The notes: generated from the sequence alone by a model not told the origin. Shown: positions 33,655-42,585, counted from the stretch's first letter. The stretch: 64,000 nucleotides of DNA from Fictibacillus terranigra (GCF_030412265.1 NZ_JAUHLN010000001.1:186001-250000), one strand, 5' to 3'. Translations and numbers: made by a program.

Positions 33655-33963
33655 TGTTAAATCTCCCTTCATTGATGCATTCATACTAGTCATACCCTTT
33701 TTTTCGTTTTTAGAGTCATAAAAAAATCTATAAAACTTTTTTAAATATAAGGGATAAAAAGAGAGATTTCGGGAATGATAGTAGTACCCCCTTTTTTATA
33801 TATCTTTTTGTCCCCCGCTTCCTATGAGGCGGCTTTTTTTTTGTCTAATTGCTACGGTCATTGAAAGGATTTTCCATTAATAAATAGTACAAAAGTAACA
33901 TGTAATTATATTGTAATAATTTATACTAATATAAGGAAAACTAACATATTTCAGGAGGAAATA
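33655..33963. other. Intergenic region with an orphan terminator-like hairpin
   Basis: This 309-bp stretch between divergent genes is AT-rich. A CCGCTTC / GAGGCGG hairpin with nine T (33815-33843) points in the plus direction but no plus-strand gene ends before it. A TATACT box at 33922-33927 may serve the downstream surface-protein gene. Confidence 0.5.
33815..33843 (+). terminator. Orphan rho-independent terminator or leader attenuator
   Basis: Seven-bp stem CCGCTTC / GAGGCGG (one wobble), loop CTAT, then about nine T, with no gene upstream on this strand. It could end an unrecognised small RNA or be a remnant. Confidence 0.55.
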
Positions 33964-34992
33964 ATGAAAAAGATTCTATTAAGCTTGCTGGCTGTTCTCT
34001 TGGCCTTTTATTTTGTGCCTGCAAACGCATTTGCAACGGTTAAGGATGCGGATCTGACAGCGTATTTAGAACATATCAGCAAAGAACGAGGCTATGAAAT
34101 TAGCAATGAGGATTACACGCATTACCTGTCCGACTACGTTCAGATGGATCTGTCAGACTTTGAGGACATCAATGAATTAAAGGAAAACTTAGGGCCAGTA
34201 ATCAAAAGCGACAACAGCAACCTTGATGAAATCTATACAGATTTCGACTTGGACGAGCAGCAGCTTAAGGATCTTTTAGCGAGGAACGGAGAGGCGATCG
34301 AGGATTATATTTATGTAGATGACCTGTATTTTACCGTTATGCAACTAGAGGAGCCGGTAGAAGAAATGCCTGATTTTGAAGAAATTCAAAAAGAAATTGA
34401 AGGGGCTTTGGCAGAGGTGGATCTTTCTCATGCCGAGATTCAAAACCTGCAGGACCATCTGATGTCCATTGAAAAGGACCTTAACTCCCCAGACACAGAA
34501 AAAAGGCTGGAGTCCATCGCTGAACGCATGATGAGCATCGACCCTGAGAAAGCAACGAAAGCTCAGATTCAGGAAGTGGGAACAGCATTTGAAGAGCTTA
34601 TGTCGATTTTCCAAATGAAAGCCAGCTTCTTCATTGTCGACGGCAGCAAGAAAACGCCGGTATCTGCAGGAGAGCTGATGCAGATGGAAGTATTGGACGG
34701 AGATTATCTTCTGATCCAATTGTTCGACTTGAACGGAAAATTGCTTGCTGACTTGAAAATCACATCAGATACTGTTAAAAACAGTGCAAAAACAGTAAAC
34801 AAGGTCACCCAAACCGTTAAACAGGAAGTGAAATTGTCCGCGCCGGCGCCGGTGGCTAAAAAGCAAAAGCCAAGAACCGTAACTGGCGGAAAACTGCCTG
34901 AAACGGCTTCCAACCACCTTGACTTGGCACTTGCCGGTTTAGCGATTGCCGGAGCGGGGCTATTCCTTTATAGAAGAGCAAGGATGTCCTAA
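33964..34992 (+). CDS. Processed acidic surface protein with LPXTA sorting signal
   Basis: The 342-residue protein has a signal peptide (KKILLSLLAVLLAFYFVPANA), an Asp/Glu-rich body predicted to be mostly helical, and a C-terminal sorting signal: LPETA at 311-315, a hydrophobic helix, and the basic tail RRARMS. Ala instead of Gly in the fifth sorting position fits class D sortase substrates. The next gene, overlapping by one base, encodes such a sortase. The family is known as processed acidic surface protein; its function is not established to my knowledge. Confidence 0.88.
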   Translation: MKKILLSLLAVLLAFYFVPANAFATVKDADLTAYLEHISKERGYEISNEDYTHYLSDYVQMDLSDFEDINELKENLGPVIKSDNSNLDEIYTDFDLDEQQLKDLLARNGEAIEDYIYVDDLYFTVMQLEEPVEEMPDFEEIQKEIEGALAEVDLSHAEIQNLQDHLMSIEKDLNSPDTEKRLESIAERMMSIDPEKATKAQIQEVGTAFEELMSIFQMKASFFIVDGSKKTPVSAGELMQMEVLDGDYLLIQLFDLNGKLLADLKITSDTVKNSAKTVNKVTQTVKQEVKLSAPAPVAKKQKPRTVTGGKLPETASNHLDLALAGLAIAGAGLFLYRRARMS

Positions 34993-35639
34993 TGGATAGA
35001 AGACGGAAAGAAGGAGGAAGACGGCCCAAAAAGGCTGTTCTTCTTTCTTTTTCAATGGTCATCATTGTCATCGGCCTTGGAATATTTTCGAAAAATATGA
35101 TCGGCTACACTCGAGGTTATTTTGCCGGTGAAAAAGTAGAGTCAAAAGCACTGCATGAACCTGAAAAAAAACAGGCAAAAAAATACGAGGAAGAACGTGA
35201 AGCGCCTCTTTATGCTAACCGGCCGGCGATCGGTGCAAAGATGGGCACACTCTACATTCCGAAACTTGAAGCCAAACTGCCAATTTATCACGGTACCAAT
35301 GAAGATGAACTTGAAAAGGGAGTCGGCCACTTTAAAGACAGCGTTCTTCCTGGTGAAAAGGACAACTCTGTTCTCTCCGGCCACCGTGACACCGTGTTCC
35401 GCAGCCTCGGAAAAGTAGGAAAAGGCGACAGGCTGGAAGTGGCCACATCGGCAGGGACTTTTACGTATAAAATAAGGAAGGTGCGCATCGTCGATAAAAA
35501 TGACCGCACGGTGATCGTCCCAAAACCGCGTGCAGTGCTAACGGTCAGTACGTGCTATCCGTTCAATTATATCGGTGCAGCTCCAAAGCGATATATATTG
35601 GAAGCTTTTCTGATCTCATCAGAACGATCGAAAAAATAG
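34992..35639 (+). CDS. Class D sortase
   Basis: The 215-residue transpeptidase cleaves the sorting signal of the preceding protein and joins it to the cell wall. It has an N-terminal membrane anchor (AVLLSFSMVIIVIGLGIF), the beta-barrel start GTLYIPKLEAKLPIYHG, the catalytic His in VLSGHRDTVF, the catalytic Cys in VSTCYPFNYIG, and the Arg in PKRYILEA. Its ATG overlaps the substrate gene stop, so the two are translationally coupled. A terminator follows. Confidence 0.94.
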   Translation: MDRRRKEGGRRPKKAVLLSFSMVIIVIGLGIFSKNMIGYTRGYFAGEKVESKALHEPEKKQAKKYEEEREAPLYANRPAIGAKMGTLYIPKLEAKLPIYHGTNEDELEKGVGHFKDSVLPGEKDNSVLSGHRDTVFRSLGKVGKGDRLEVATSAGTFTYKIRKVRIVDKNDRTVIVPKPRAVLTVSTCYPFNYIGAAPKRYILEAFLISSERSKK

Positions 35640-35649
35640 GAAAAAACGG

Positions 35650-35680
35650 CGAAGGGAGGAATAATTTCCCTTCGTTTTTG
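35650..35680 (+). terminator. Terminator after the sortase gene
   Basis: CGAAGGGA (35650-35657) pairs with TCCCTTCG (35667-35674), followed by T residues. The same stem recurs after the next gene at 36256. Confidence 0.9.
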
Positions 35681-35756
35681 TTTTGTCGTTCTGCGAAAAA
35701 CTCTGGTACATTAAACATAGACAACAAGTTTTTTAACAGACATGAGGAGGAATAAC

Positions 35757-36266
35757 GTGGTGAATATAAGAGAGGCGCTTCTTCGCGATTTGCCGGCTAT
35801 CTTGGACATATATAATGATGCGATAAAAACGCTGACGGCTACTTTTGATTTAGAAGAGCAAACACTAGAAGAAAGAAAGGTTTGGTTTGAAAAATACGGC
35901 GCCGGTTATCCGCTGATTGTTGCGAAACTGGACGGCAAAGTGGCGGGATACAGCTGTCTTAGCCCGTTCAGAGATAAAGCGGCGTATTCCCGCACGGTTG
36001 AATTATCATTATACATATCTTCTGAATTCCGCGGCCAAGGAATCGGCAACGCCTTAATGGGAGATATTTTGAAAAGAGCGGCCGATCTTGGCTATCATAC
36101 GGTGATCAGCAGCATTACAGGCGGGAACGAAGCGAGTGTGAAACTTCATAAAAAGTTTGGCTTTGAATTTGCCGGCAACTTTAAAGAAGTAGGCTACAAA
36201 TTCAATGAGTGGCAGGATGTCCACTTCTACCAGCTCATGCTGAACACTGAAAAAACGAAGGGATAG
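35757..36266 (+). CDS. GNAT family N-acetyltransferase (phosphinothricin acetyltransferase type)
   Basis: The 169-residue enzyme transfers acetyl from acetyl-CoA to an amine. The family pattern is clear: IREALLRDLPAILDIYNDAI at the start, the acetyl-CoA loop FRGQGIGNALM (residues near 100), and VKLHKKFGFEFAGNFKEVGYK. It is closest in type to Pat/YwnH-like enzymes acting on phosphinothricin or methionine sulfoximine; the true substrate is not certain. GTG at 35757 follows AGGAGG by 6 bp; GTG at 35760 is equally possible. It is a single gene. Confidence 0.85.
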   Translation: MVNIREALLRDLPAILDIYNDAIKTLTATFDLEEQTLEERKVWFEKYGAGYPLIVAKLDGKVAGYSCLSPFRDKAAYSRTVELSLYISSEFRGQGIGNALMGDILKRAADLGYHTVISSITGGNEASVKLHKKFGFEFAGNFKEVGYKFNEWQDVHFYQLMLNTEKTKG

Positions 36267-36288
36267 GGTTTCCCTTCGTTTTTTTTTT
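36256..36288 (+). terminator. Terminator after the acetyltransferase gene
   Basis: CGAAGGGA / TCCCTTCG stem followed by about ten T; overlaps the coding end. Confidence 0.92.
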
Positions 36289-36346
36289 GATGGCTTAGTG
36301 TGCCGAAGCGCAAGTAAATAGGGTTCTGGCCAGCATGCTGACTCTG

Positions 36347-37039
36347 TTACTGCTGATTAACAATATCCTTCAGCTTATTCTGCCATTTATTATCATCCAA
36401 AATGATCTGAAAGGAGATCCTGCGGTTCTTCTGCAGGGCTGCAGCGGAGTTTCCCTTGGCGATCGGTTTATATTCACTGTAGCCTGTGGCAGCCAGATAC
36501 TGGGCGTAAGGAAGGCGGGCAAGCTTGGGATTGGCTTGTGCAAGATATTTTACGACCGCTACTGCTCGCTCGGTGGACAAGGACCAGTTATCATAAGGCA
36601 CCGAATCAGTATGGCCCTCCACCAGAATAATATAAAGATATTTACTCATATCCTTCTCGTCTATGATGGCGGCGAGTGAATCGGCCAAAGGCTTCAGCAC
36701 CTTCTTGCCCTGTGCACTGACTTCGGCGCTCCCCGTATCGAATAAAATGTTTCCTTCTACAGATATCGTATTGTTCGGACCGCGGACCACTTTATCTTTT
36801 CCTACGTTCTTTTGAAGCTGTTTTTCAATCAAGTCGGAAATATGTTTTTTAACATCTGCGACCTGATGCAGCTCATTTTTAATCTGGGACTGGTCATAGG
36901 CATTATAAATACTCTGGACGTATGCGAGTATGGCGATGAAGATCATGATGAGTACCATCATGGCCATCATGTCCGTAAAACTGGGCCAATAGATTTCTTC
37001 CTGATGCTGTTCGGCAAACACATCTTTACGCGCACGCAA
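36347..37039 (-). CDS. MotB/OmpA-type stator protein (ZorB-like)
   Basis: The 230-residue protein has a short cytoplasmic start, one membrane helix (residues 24-42) preceded by FTDMM with Asp23 in the position of the proton-binding aspartate of MotB-type stators, a linker, and a C-terminal OmpA/MotB peptidoglycan-binding domain (ILFDTGSAEVSAQGKKVL, VEGHTDSVPYDNW, RRISFQI). It starts 6 bp after the MotA-like gene and forms a two-gene unit with it. Real flagellar motB normally pairs with a short MotA; here the partner has a long coiled-coil tail, as in ZorAB of the Zorya defence system. I see no ZorC, ZorD or ZorE. Confidence 0.85.
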   Translation of the reverse strand: MRARKDVFAEQHQEEIYWPSFTDMMAMMVLIMIFIAILAYVQSIYNAYDQSQIKNELHQVADVKKHISDLIEKQLQKNVGKDKVVRGPNNTISVEGNILFDTGSAEVSAQGKKVLKPLADSLAAIIDEKDMSKYLYIILVEGHTDSVPYDNWSLSTERAVAVVKYLAQANPKLARLPYAQYLAATGYSEYKPIAKGNSAAALQKNRRISFQIILDDNKWQNKLKDIVNQQ

Positions 37040-37045
37040 GGCACA

Positions 37046-38620
37046 TCACCGCCTTTTACTGTCATGCGAACTGATCAGCCTCGAATCATGGTCCCGCTCA
37101 CGAGAGTCATAGACTGTCTGATGCTCCACGGCTGCCTGATACATGCGCTGAAGAAGATGATACATGTCGCCAAGGGTCCGGTTGCTGCTATTAAAGTCTC
37201 GGGAAAGCCCGTGGAAAAGATTTTCCAGTGTATGGGCAAGCTCTCTCATATCGTCTCCCCGATGCGGACCGGATTGCTGGCTGAGCTGCCGTTCCCTCTC
37301 CAGCACATTTCGGATCTGCTCGACAAAATCGCGCTTCATATGTTCGACAGCATTGTAGAAGCCCTTTTCAAGCTGCTGGACGGAAGATGCAAAATCTGCC
37401 GCAGCTCTGCCGTATTCCCCTTGTTTTTCGGAGTAGCGGTAATACCATTCCTCCTGTTTTTGGCCCAGCCGGCTCTCCAGTGCGTCATGCTGGTTGGCAT
37501 AGTGCTGCAGCTGCTCTTGAAGAGCCCGTGCCATGTTTCCGGCGAATTCTTCCGAGCGTCGCTGTGTTTCAGCGAGCACTTTATCTGACCGCTGAATCAG
37601 AAGTTCAAAGGTTTGCTGTCCTGCATTCTGGCGGTCTGCGCTTTTTTGCAGCTGCTGCTCGAATGAATTGATCTGGGCGGTCAGCACGGAAATGCTTTGG
37701 TCGACCGCTTTATGCATGGTATCCTGCTTTTCGATCGTTTTATGAAACTGGACGCCGAACTGTTCAAGGGTAGATGCAGAAGCCGCAAATGACTCGGTGT
37801 GCAGCCGCTGTGCCTCTAATATGCCTTTGACGTCCTCCATGGCGGTTTTTAAACCGGCAGTAAATTCAGTCATCGATTTGCCAAAATGACCTACACTTCT
37901 TTCAAAGCTCTCCTCCACTTTCGCTGCAAGGCGGTCAAGCAGCCGTTCAGCCGAGTCCTGGGGCTTTTCTTGCAGCAGAAGACTGTTAAATGTGTGGTCA
38001 AGGTAAACTTCGCAATCTGTCATGACCTTTCCCTGCAGGTACGTAAGGGAAGCCCCTCTGGACAAAAATCCCGCCTGAAGGATGTTGAGGATAAGGGATC
38101 CTCCGATCCCGGCGATACTTGTAATAAAAGCGACGCTCATTCCCTCAAATGGAGCGGTCAGGGATGAGATGATGGAGTTCATGGTCATACTCGGCCCGGC
38201 GGCAGAACTTCCGAGCCTGAAGAGCGTATCCTGCATGGAAAGCAGGGATAGGGTGAGGCCAATAAAAGTGCCGAGCACACCCAGGATAATCGTAAAGGCG
38301 GGCAGCTGCTGAAGAACCTTTTGAATATTCCCAACAGGGACGCGCAGCAGTCCAAGAAGAGGAATCCGTTCCTGATAAAGGTGCTTTTCGATCAATGCCT
38401 GTGTATTTAAGGAAGAAACACCTGAGAGATGATACTGCCTGTAATCTGCGCATACTCGCTGAATCCAGCGGGAACGGGGCTGTGCAGCTCCCTGCGATTC
38501 CAGCTCCTGCAGCTCCCTCATCCACACTCTCAGGCGGTAACCTGTCTGGGCATATCCGGCCAATCCAGTTAACACAAGAAAACCAATCAACCCCACAACG
38601 GCCATCGTCAATGAATCCAT
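37046..38620 (-). CDS. MotA/TolQ/ExbB-type channel protein with long coiled-coil tail (ZorA-like)
   Basis: The 524-residue protein has membrane helices at about 3-24, 107-128 and 160-184, the latter two forming the ExbB/TolQ core (ILGVLGTFIGLTLSLL; FEGMSVAFITSIAGIGGSL). From residue 190 to the end it is a long charged helical region rich in Gln, Glu and Arg, expected to be a coiled coil. MotA and ExbB lack such a tail; ZorA has one. ATG at 38620 is chosen from a GGGGGA site; the frame stays open upstream through repeat copy C, which is not coding. Its likely role is a proton-driven motor with the OmpA-type partner; anti-phage activity is only an inference. Confidence 0.82.
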   Translation of the reverse strand: MDSLTMAVVGLIGFLVLTGLAGYAQTGYRLRVWMRELQELESQGAAQPRSRWIQRVCADYRQYHLSGVSSLNTQALIEKHLYQERIPLLGLLRVPVGNIQKVLQQLPAFTIILGVLGTFIGLTLSLLSMQDTLFRLGSSAAGPSMTMNSIISSLTAPFEGMSVAFITSIAGIGGSLILNILQAGFLSRGASLTYLQGKVMTDCEVYLDHTFNSLLLQEKPQDSAERLLDRLAAKVEESFERSVGHFGKSMTEFTAGLKTAMEDVKGILEAQRLHTESFAASASTLEQFGVQFHKTIEKQDTMHKAVDQSISVLTAQINSFEQQLQKSADRQNAGQQTFELLIQRSDKVLAETQRRSEEFAGNMARALQEQLQHYANQHDALESRLGQKQEEWYYRYSEKQGEYGRAAADFASSVQQLEKGFYNAVEHMKRDFVEQIRNVLERERQLSQQSGPHRGDDMRELAHTLENLFHGLSRDFNSSNRTLGDMYHLLQRMYQAAVEHQTVYDSRERDHDSRLISSHDSKRR

Positions 38621-38656
38621 GCTGTCCAATCCCCCCGTTTCCATACAAGCATATGA

Positions 38657-38707
38657 GGTGCCAGGCACCCCTATTACACAAGTATGTAACGCTCGGTGCC
38701 AGGCACC
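38657..38707. repeat. Nested-palindrome repeat, copy C (core TTACACAAGTATGTAA)
   Basis: Two GGTGCCAGGCACC units (38657-38669 and 38695-38707) flank the core. It lies between the divergent ZorA-like and subtilase genes, so unlike most copies it is upstream of both and cannot be a terminator for either. Confidence 0.88.
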
Positions 38708-38832
38708 GAGCAAAAAAAAATAAATTGCGATTTCTGAATAATGGAATTAAACTAAAAATATGGAAATTTCAGTTTGATAGGCAACAGGATCATTCACCCA
38801 GGAAAATCTATACACAGAAAAGGGGAAACTGG

Positions 38833-41800
38833 ATGAAGAAACGGATTGCGTTGATGACAGCATTTATCATGACGTTTTCCAACCTGGCTTATGCCCAGGG
38901 GAACTTGCCGTCTCAAAGCAAGGCAGCGGGAACAAAGCCACTGGGCCTTGATTTGAAAAAACTGCCTCAAGAAGAGAAGTACGGCAAAAATGAGAAGGTT
39001 CGTGTGGTCGTCGAACTTGATCAAAAGCCAGCAATTCAGTACGCACAGGCCCAAAACAAGCGCTACAGTGCTCTGAGTACAGGCGAAAAAACGTCGCTCA
39101 ACAAAAAACTGGCGAGTGAACAAAAAGAAGTGAAAGAAGACATCGCGAAGGAAGACATCACGGTATCGTATAAGGAAAGCTTTACAACCGTACTTAACGG
39201 CTTCAGCGGCGAAGTCAAATATAGCGATATTAAAGATATTGAAAAACTTGATGGTGTAAAAGAGGTACATATTGCGCATGAGTATAAGCGTCCCGAATCA
39301 ATCAAAGGGGACAAGCCGAACATGCTGTACAGCAAGGATATCGTCAATGCGAAGCAAACATGGCAGGACTATGGCTATAAAGGAGAAGGAACAATCGTGG
39401 CGGTCATCGACACAGGCATCGATCCTTCTCATAAGGACATGGTGCTCAGCCCTGATACAAAGGTAAAGCTGACACCGGGGAAAGTGAACAGCATCAAAGA
39501 CTCAAAAGGACTTAAAGGCAACTATTTCACAGAAAAAGTACCGTATGGATACAACTATGCGGACCATGACAAAGAAATCCGCGATCTTGGACCAGATGCT
39601 TCCATGCACGGCATGCATGTTGCGGGAATCGCCGGTGCCAACGGGGACGAAGACAATGGCGGAATTAAAGGGGTAGCTCCTGAAGCACAGCTTTTGGCGC
39701 TTAAAGTATTCGGAAACGACCCTGGAATGCCCTCCACGTTCAGTGATATTTACATTAAAGCGATCGACGATGCGATTGCCCTCGGCGCTGATGTGATCAA
39801 CATGAGCCTTGGATCTGCTGCCGCTTTCGTTCAGCACGATGACCCTGAAGAAAAAGCGATCCAGAACGCGACAAACAATGGTATTCTTTGTGCCATATCT
39901 GCAGGAAACTCTGCTTACGCAGGACATGGTGCCGGCAATCCTTTCCCATCCAACCCGGATACAGGAGTGGTTGGTTCCCCTGGATTGATCGGACAAGCTC
40001 TTCAGGTCGCTTCCCTTGAGAACACCAAGCTTACACTCGAAGGGATGAACTTAAAGGCAGACGGAGCGGATATGGGGTACATTGCCTACCAAAAGCAGGA
40101 TTCTCCAAATCCGATTGACACGTTTGAAAAAGATAAAATGGAAGTAGTGTACGCCGGTGACGGAAGCCCTGCCAACTATACTGGAAAAGACGTCAAGGGA
40201 AAAGTCGTTTTCGTTGTCCGAAACGGAGATTTCAACTACTCGATGATTCAGAAAGAAGCTGAAAAACAAGGCGCTGCAGGTGTGATTATCCGCGGCAGGG
40301 TAGATCATGGCGATTACGTCAGCATGGCCCTTAACAAACCGACGATCCCTATCGTTTCTCTAAGCATTGCAGACGGCGACCAGCTCGAAGCAAAGGCGAA
40401 AGAAGGCAAGAAACTGGAAGTCATTTTTGACGGCAAAGCCGTTTCAACAAATAACCCGACGGCTGGAGAGATGTCTGATTTCAGTTCTTGGGGCGTAACG
40501 CCGAACCTTGACTTTAAACCAGAGATCACGGCACCAGGCGGAAAAATTTATTCTACGCTTAACGACAACCAATATGGCGTTAAAAGCGGTACTTCCATGG
40601 CTGCTCCGCATGTTGCCGGCGGTGCTGCACTCGTGATGGAAAGAATCGACAAGGATTTCAGAGTTAAAGGGGCAGCACGCGTTAAACTCGCGAAAAATAT
40701 TCTAATGAACACTTCAAGGCCGCAAACGGACCATGGCTTGTTCAATACTGAGAGCCAGACTGGAAACTACTATTCTCCACGCCTTGAGGGTGCAGGGGTA
40801 ATGGACCTTCATGCAGCAATGAAAACTCCTGTAGTGGTAACCGAATCAAAGTCAGGTGAAGGAAAAGCCGCTGTAAAAGAGGTTGGCGATAAATTTACCT
40901 TTACGTTAAATCTTAAAAACTACAGCACGAAGGACGTAACTTACAAGCTTGCCGGAACGGTTCAAACGGACCTTGCTCTTCTTAACATGAACCTCCTTGA
41001 AGCTGACGGCATCTTTAAAAATGGAACAAGAGATTCAGAGGATCCGAATAAAGGAACATTCCCAATTTCCTTTACTTCCGGTTCCAAAAAAGCAAGCAGC
41101 ATTACGATTAAAGCGAAAGGCACAGCCACTGTAAATGTTACGGTCGATCTTAAAGATACGGTAGATTGGGCAAATGACATGCCGCTTGATAAAATCTTCA
41201 AAAACGGCTACTTTGTTGAAGGTTTTGTAAGATTAATAGATGCGGGCAGTAAGCACCCCGAACTAAGTGTTCCTTACGTGGGTTTCCATGGAAAATGGGA
41301 CAAAGCGCCGATCATCGATGCTCCTGTATACGATGACAACACGTTCTATGGAGTGACGGGACTCGCTGCTGAAGTCAACGAAGACTTTGAGTTCCTTGGA
41401 AGCGATGCATTGAAAAATGTGCTGAAAGACAAAGTTTCCTTCTCTCCGGATGGAGACGGTCTCTATGATGAAGCTTTCCCTGTGCTTTCCTTCCTAAGAA
41501 ACGCGAAAAAAGTAGAATACTCGATCCTTGACCGAAATAAAACATCACTCCGCAAATTGGATACACAAGACGATGTTGTGAAGAACTATTATGACAACGG
41601 TGATGACCCTGGTTATACTCCTGTCACGGAGGCTGCTTGGGATGGATCGGTCAATGGTTCTAAAGTAAAAGACGGATTGTACTACTACCAAGTACGTTCA
41701 GTGGTTGACTACCCGAAAGCAAAATGGCAAAAGGCATTGTTCCCTGTGTATGTCGATACGAAGGATCCTGCAGTGACTGCCAAATGGAACGCGGATAATG

Positions 41801-42576
41801 ACACGCTTTCATGGACGGCTGGCGACCAGGGAACAGGCGTAGCCTACTACGATGTTTTAGTGAACGGAAAAAGCGTTCTTTCCAAGCCGCTTGATTCTTC
41901 TGCCAGCGAATATAAGCTGAATGACCTCCCTAGCCGTGCAAAAGTGGTCCTTGCTGCTTACGATTATGCAGGAAACTCAGTGATGAAAAATGTCAATATG
42001 AGCGGGAAAGATACTAGTGTTCCCAGTGTTTCTGTAGATTCTCCCGAAGCCTTAAGCATCACTTCTTCCAAGACAGTGACTGTAACCGGACATGTCACGG
42101 ATGAATCTGGTATTAAGTCATTCATGATCGACGGCAAACCTGTAAAGCTTGTATGGAATGCAGCAAAACAGCAGTACGACTTCAGCAAAAAAATCACCTA
42201 TACTTCGGATAATATTCAATCGTTTAAGGTGGAAGCGATCGATAAAAGCGGAAATCGAGTGGCCTTCAGCCGCAAGGTGATTGTCGACTCCACGCTTCCG
42301 ACGATAAAAGTAGATGCACCAAAAACGGTTTCAAGCAAAACGAAAACAGCAACTCTCAACATTACGCTTGCAGACAACTATGATGAGATGCGCTTCTTCG
42401 TAAACGACAATGCGGCATACCGCCATTACTTTAAAGAGCCGTTTGCAAAGAGAGCATTAACGAAAAAAATCAGCCAAAAAGTTTCCCTGAAAAAAGGTAA
42501 AAACACCGTTCATCTTGAACTGACAGACATTGGCGGAAACACGGTTGAGAAGAACGTAACGATCACAAAGAAATAA
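38833..42576 (+). CDS. Large secreted subtilisin-family serine protease (Vpr/lactocepin type)
   Basis: The 1247-residue preproprotein has a signal peptide (KKRIALMTAFIMTFSNLAYA), an inhibitor I9-like propeptide to about residue 160, and a subtilase domain with triad Asp193 (VIDTGID), His259 (HGMHVAGIAG) and Ser588 (GTSMAAP). A PA domain is inserted between His and Ser (roughly residues 400-510). Beyond 650 lie beta-sandwich domains of Fn3 or Ig type, and a repeat PSVSVDSPEAL/PTIKVDAPKTV near the C-terminus. B. subtilis Vpr is about 800 residues, so this one has a longer tail. ATG at 38833 follows AGGGGAAACTGG; the open frame upstream runs into the neighbouring gene and is not used. Confidence 0.93.
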   Translation: MKKRIALMTAFIMTFSNLAYAQGNLPSQSKAAGTKPLGLDLKKLPQEEKYGKNEKVRVVVELDQKPAIQYAQAQNKRYSALSTGEKTSLNKKLASEQKEVKEDIAKEDITVSYKESFTTVLNGFSGEVKYSDIKDIEKLDGVKEVHIAHEYKRPESIKGDKPNMLYSKDIVNAKQTWQDYGYKGEGTIVAVIDTGIDPSHKDMVLSPDTKVKLTPGKVNSIKDSKGLKGNYFTEKVPYGYNYADHDKEIRDLGPDASMHGMHVAGIAGANGDEDNGGIKGVAPEAQLLALKVFGNDPGMPSTFSDIYIKAIDDAIALGADVINMSLGSAAAFVQHDDPEEKAIQNATNNGILCAISAGNSAYAGHGAGNPFPSNPDTGVVGSPGLIGQALQVASLENTKLTLEGMNLKADGADMGYIAYQKQDSPNPIDTFEKDKMEVVYAGDGSPANYTGKDVKGKVVFVVRNGDFNYSMIQKEAEKQGAAGVIIRGRVDHGDYVSMALNKPTIPIVSLSIADGDQLEAKAKEGKKLEVIFDGKAVSTNNPTAGEMSDFSSWGVTPNLDFKPEITAPGGKIYSTLNDNQYGVKSGTSMAAPHVAGGAALVMERIDKDFRVKGAARVKLAKNILMNTSRPQTDHGLFNTESQTGNYYSPRLEGAGVMDLHAAMKTPVVVTESKSGEGKAAVKEVGDKFTFTLNLKNYSTKDVTYKLAGTVQTDLALLNMNLLEADGIFKNGTRDSEDPNKGTFPISFTSGSKKASSITIKAKGTATVNVTVDLKDTVDWANDMPLDKIFKNGYFVEGFVRLIDAGSKHPELSVPYVGFHGKWDKAPIIDAPVYDDNTFYGVTGLAAEVNEDFEFLGSDALKNVLKDKVSFSPDGDGLYDEAFPVLSFLRNAKKVEYSILDRNKTSLRKLDTQDDVVKNYYDNGDDPGYTPVTEAAWDGSVNGSKVKDGLYYYQVRSVVDYPKAKWQKALFPVYVDTKDPAVTAKWNADNDTLSWTAGDQGTGVAYYDVLVNGKSVLSKPLDSSASEYKLNDLPSRAKVVLAAYDYAGNSVMKNVNMSGKDTSVPSVSVDSPEALSITSSKTVTVTGHVTDESGIKSFMIDGKPVKLVWNAAKQQYDFSKKITYTSDNIQSFKVEAIDKSGNRVAFSRKVIVDSTLPTIKVDAPKTVSSKTKTATLNITLADNYDEMRFFVNDNAAYRHYFKEPFAKRALTKKISQKVSLKKGKNTVHLELTDIGGNTVEKNVTITKK

Positions 42577-42585
42577 CAAAAAAAG

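Noticed and set aside
38621-38713. N-terminal extension of the ZorA-like reading frame
   Set aside because: It translates through repeat copy C and has no ribosome site; the membrane helix starts right after ATG 38620.
38395-38832. Long upstream extension of the subtilase reading frame
   Set aside because: It overlaps the ZorA-like gene and repeat copy C; a ribosome site and signal peptide at 38833 fix the real start.
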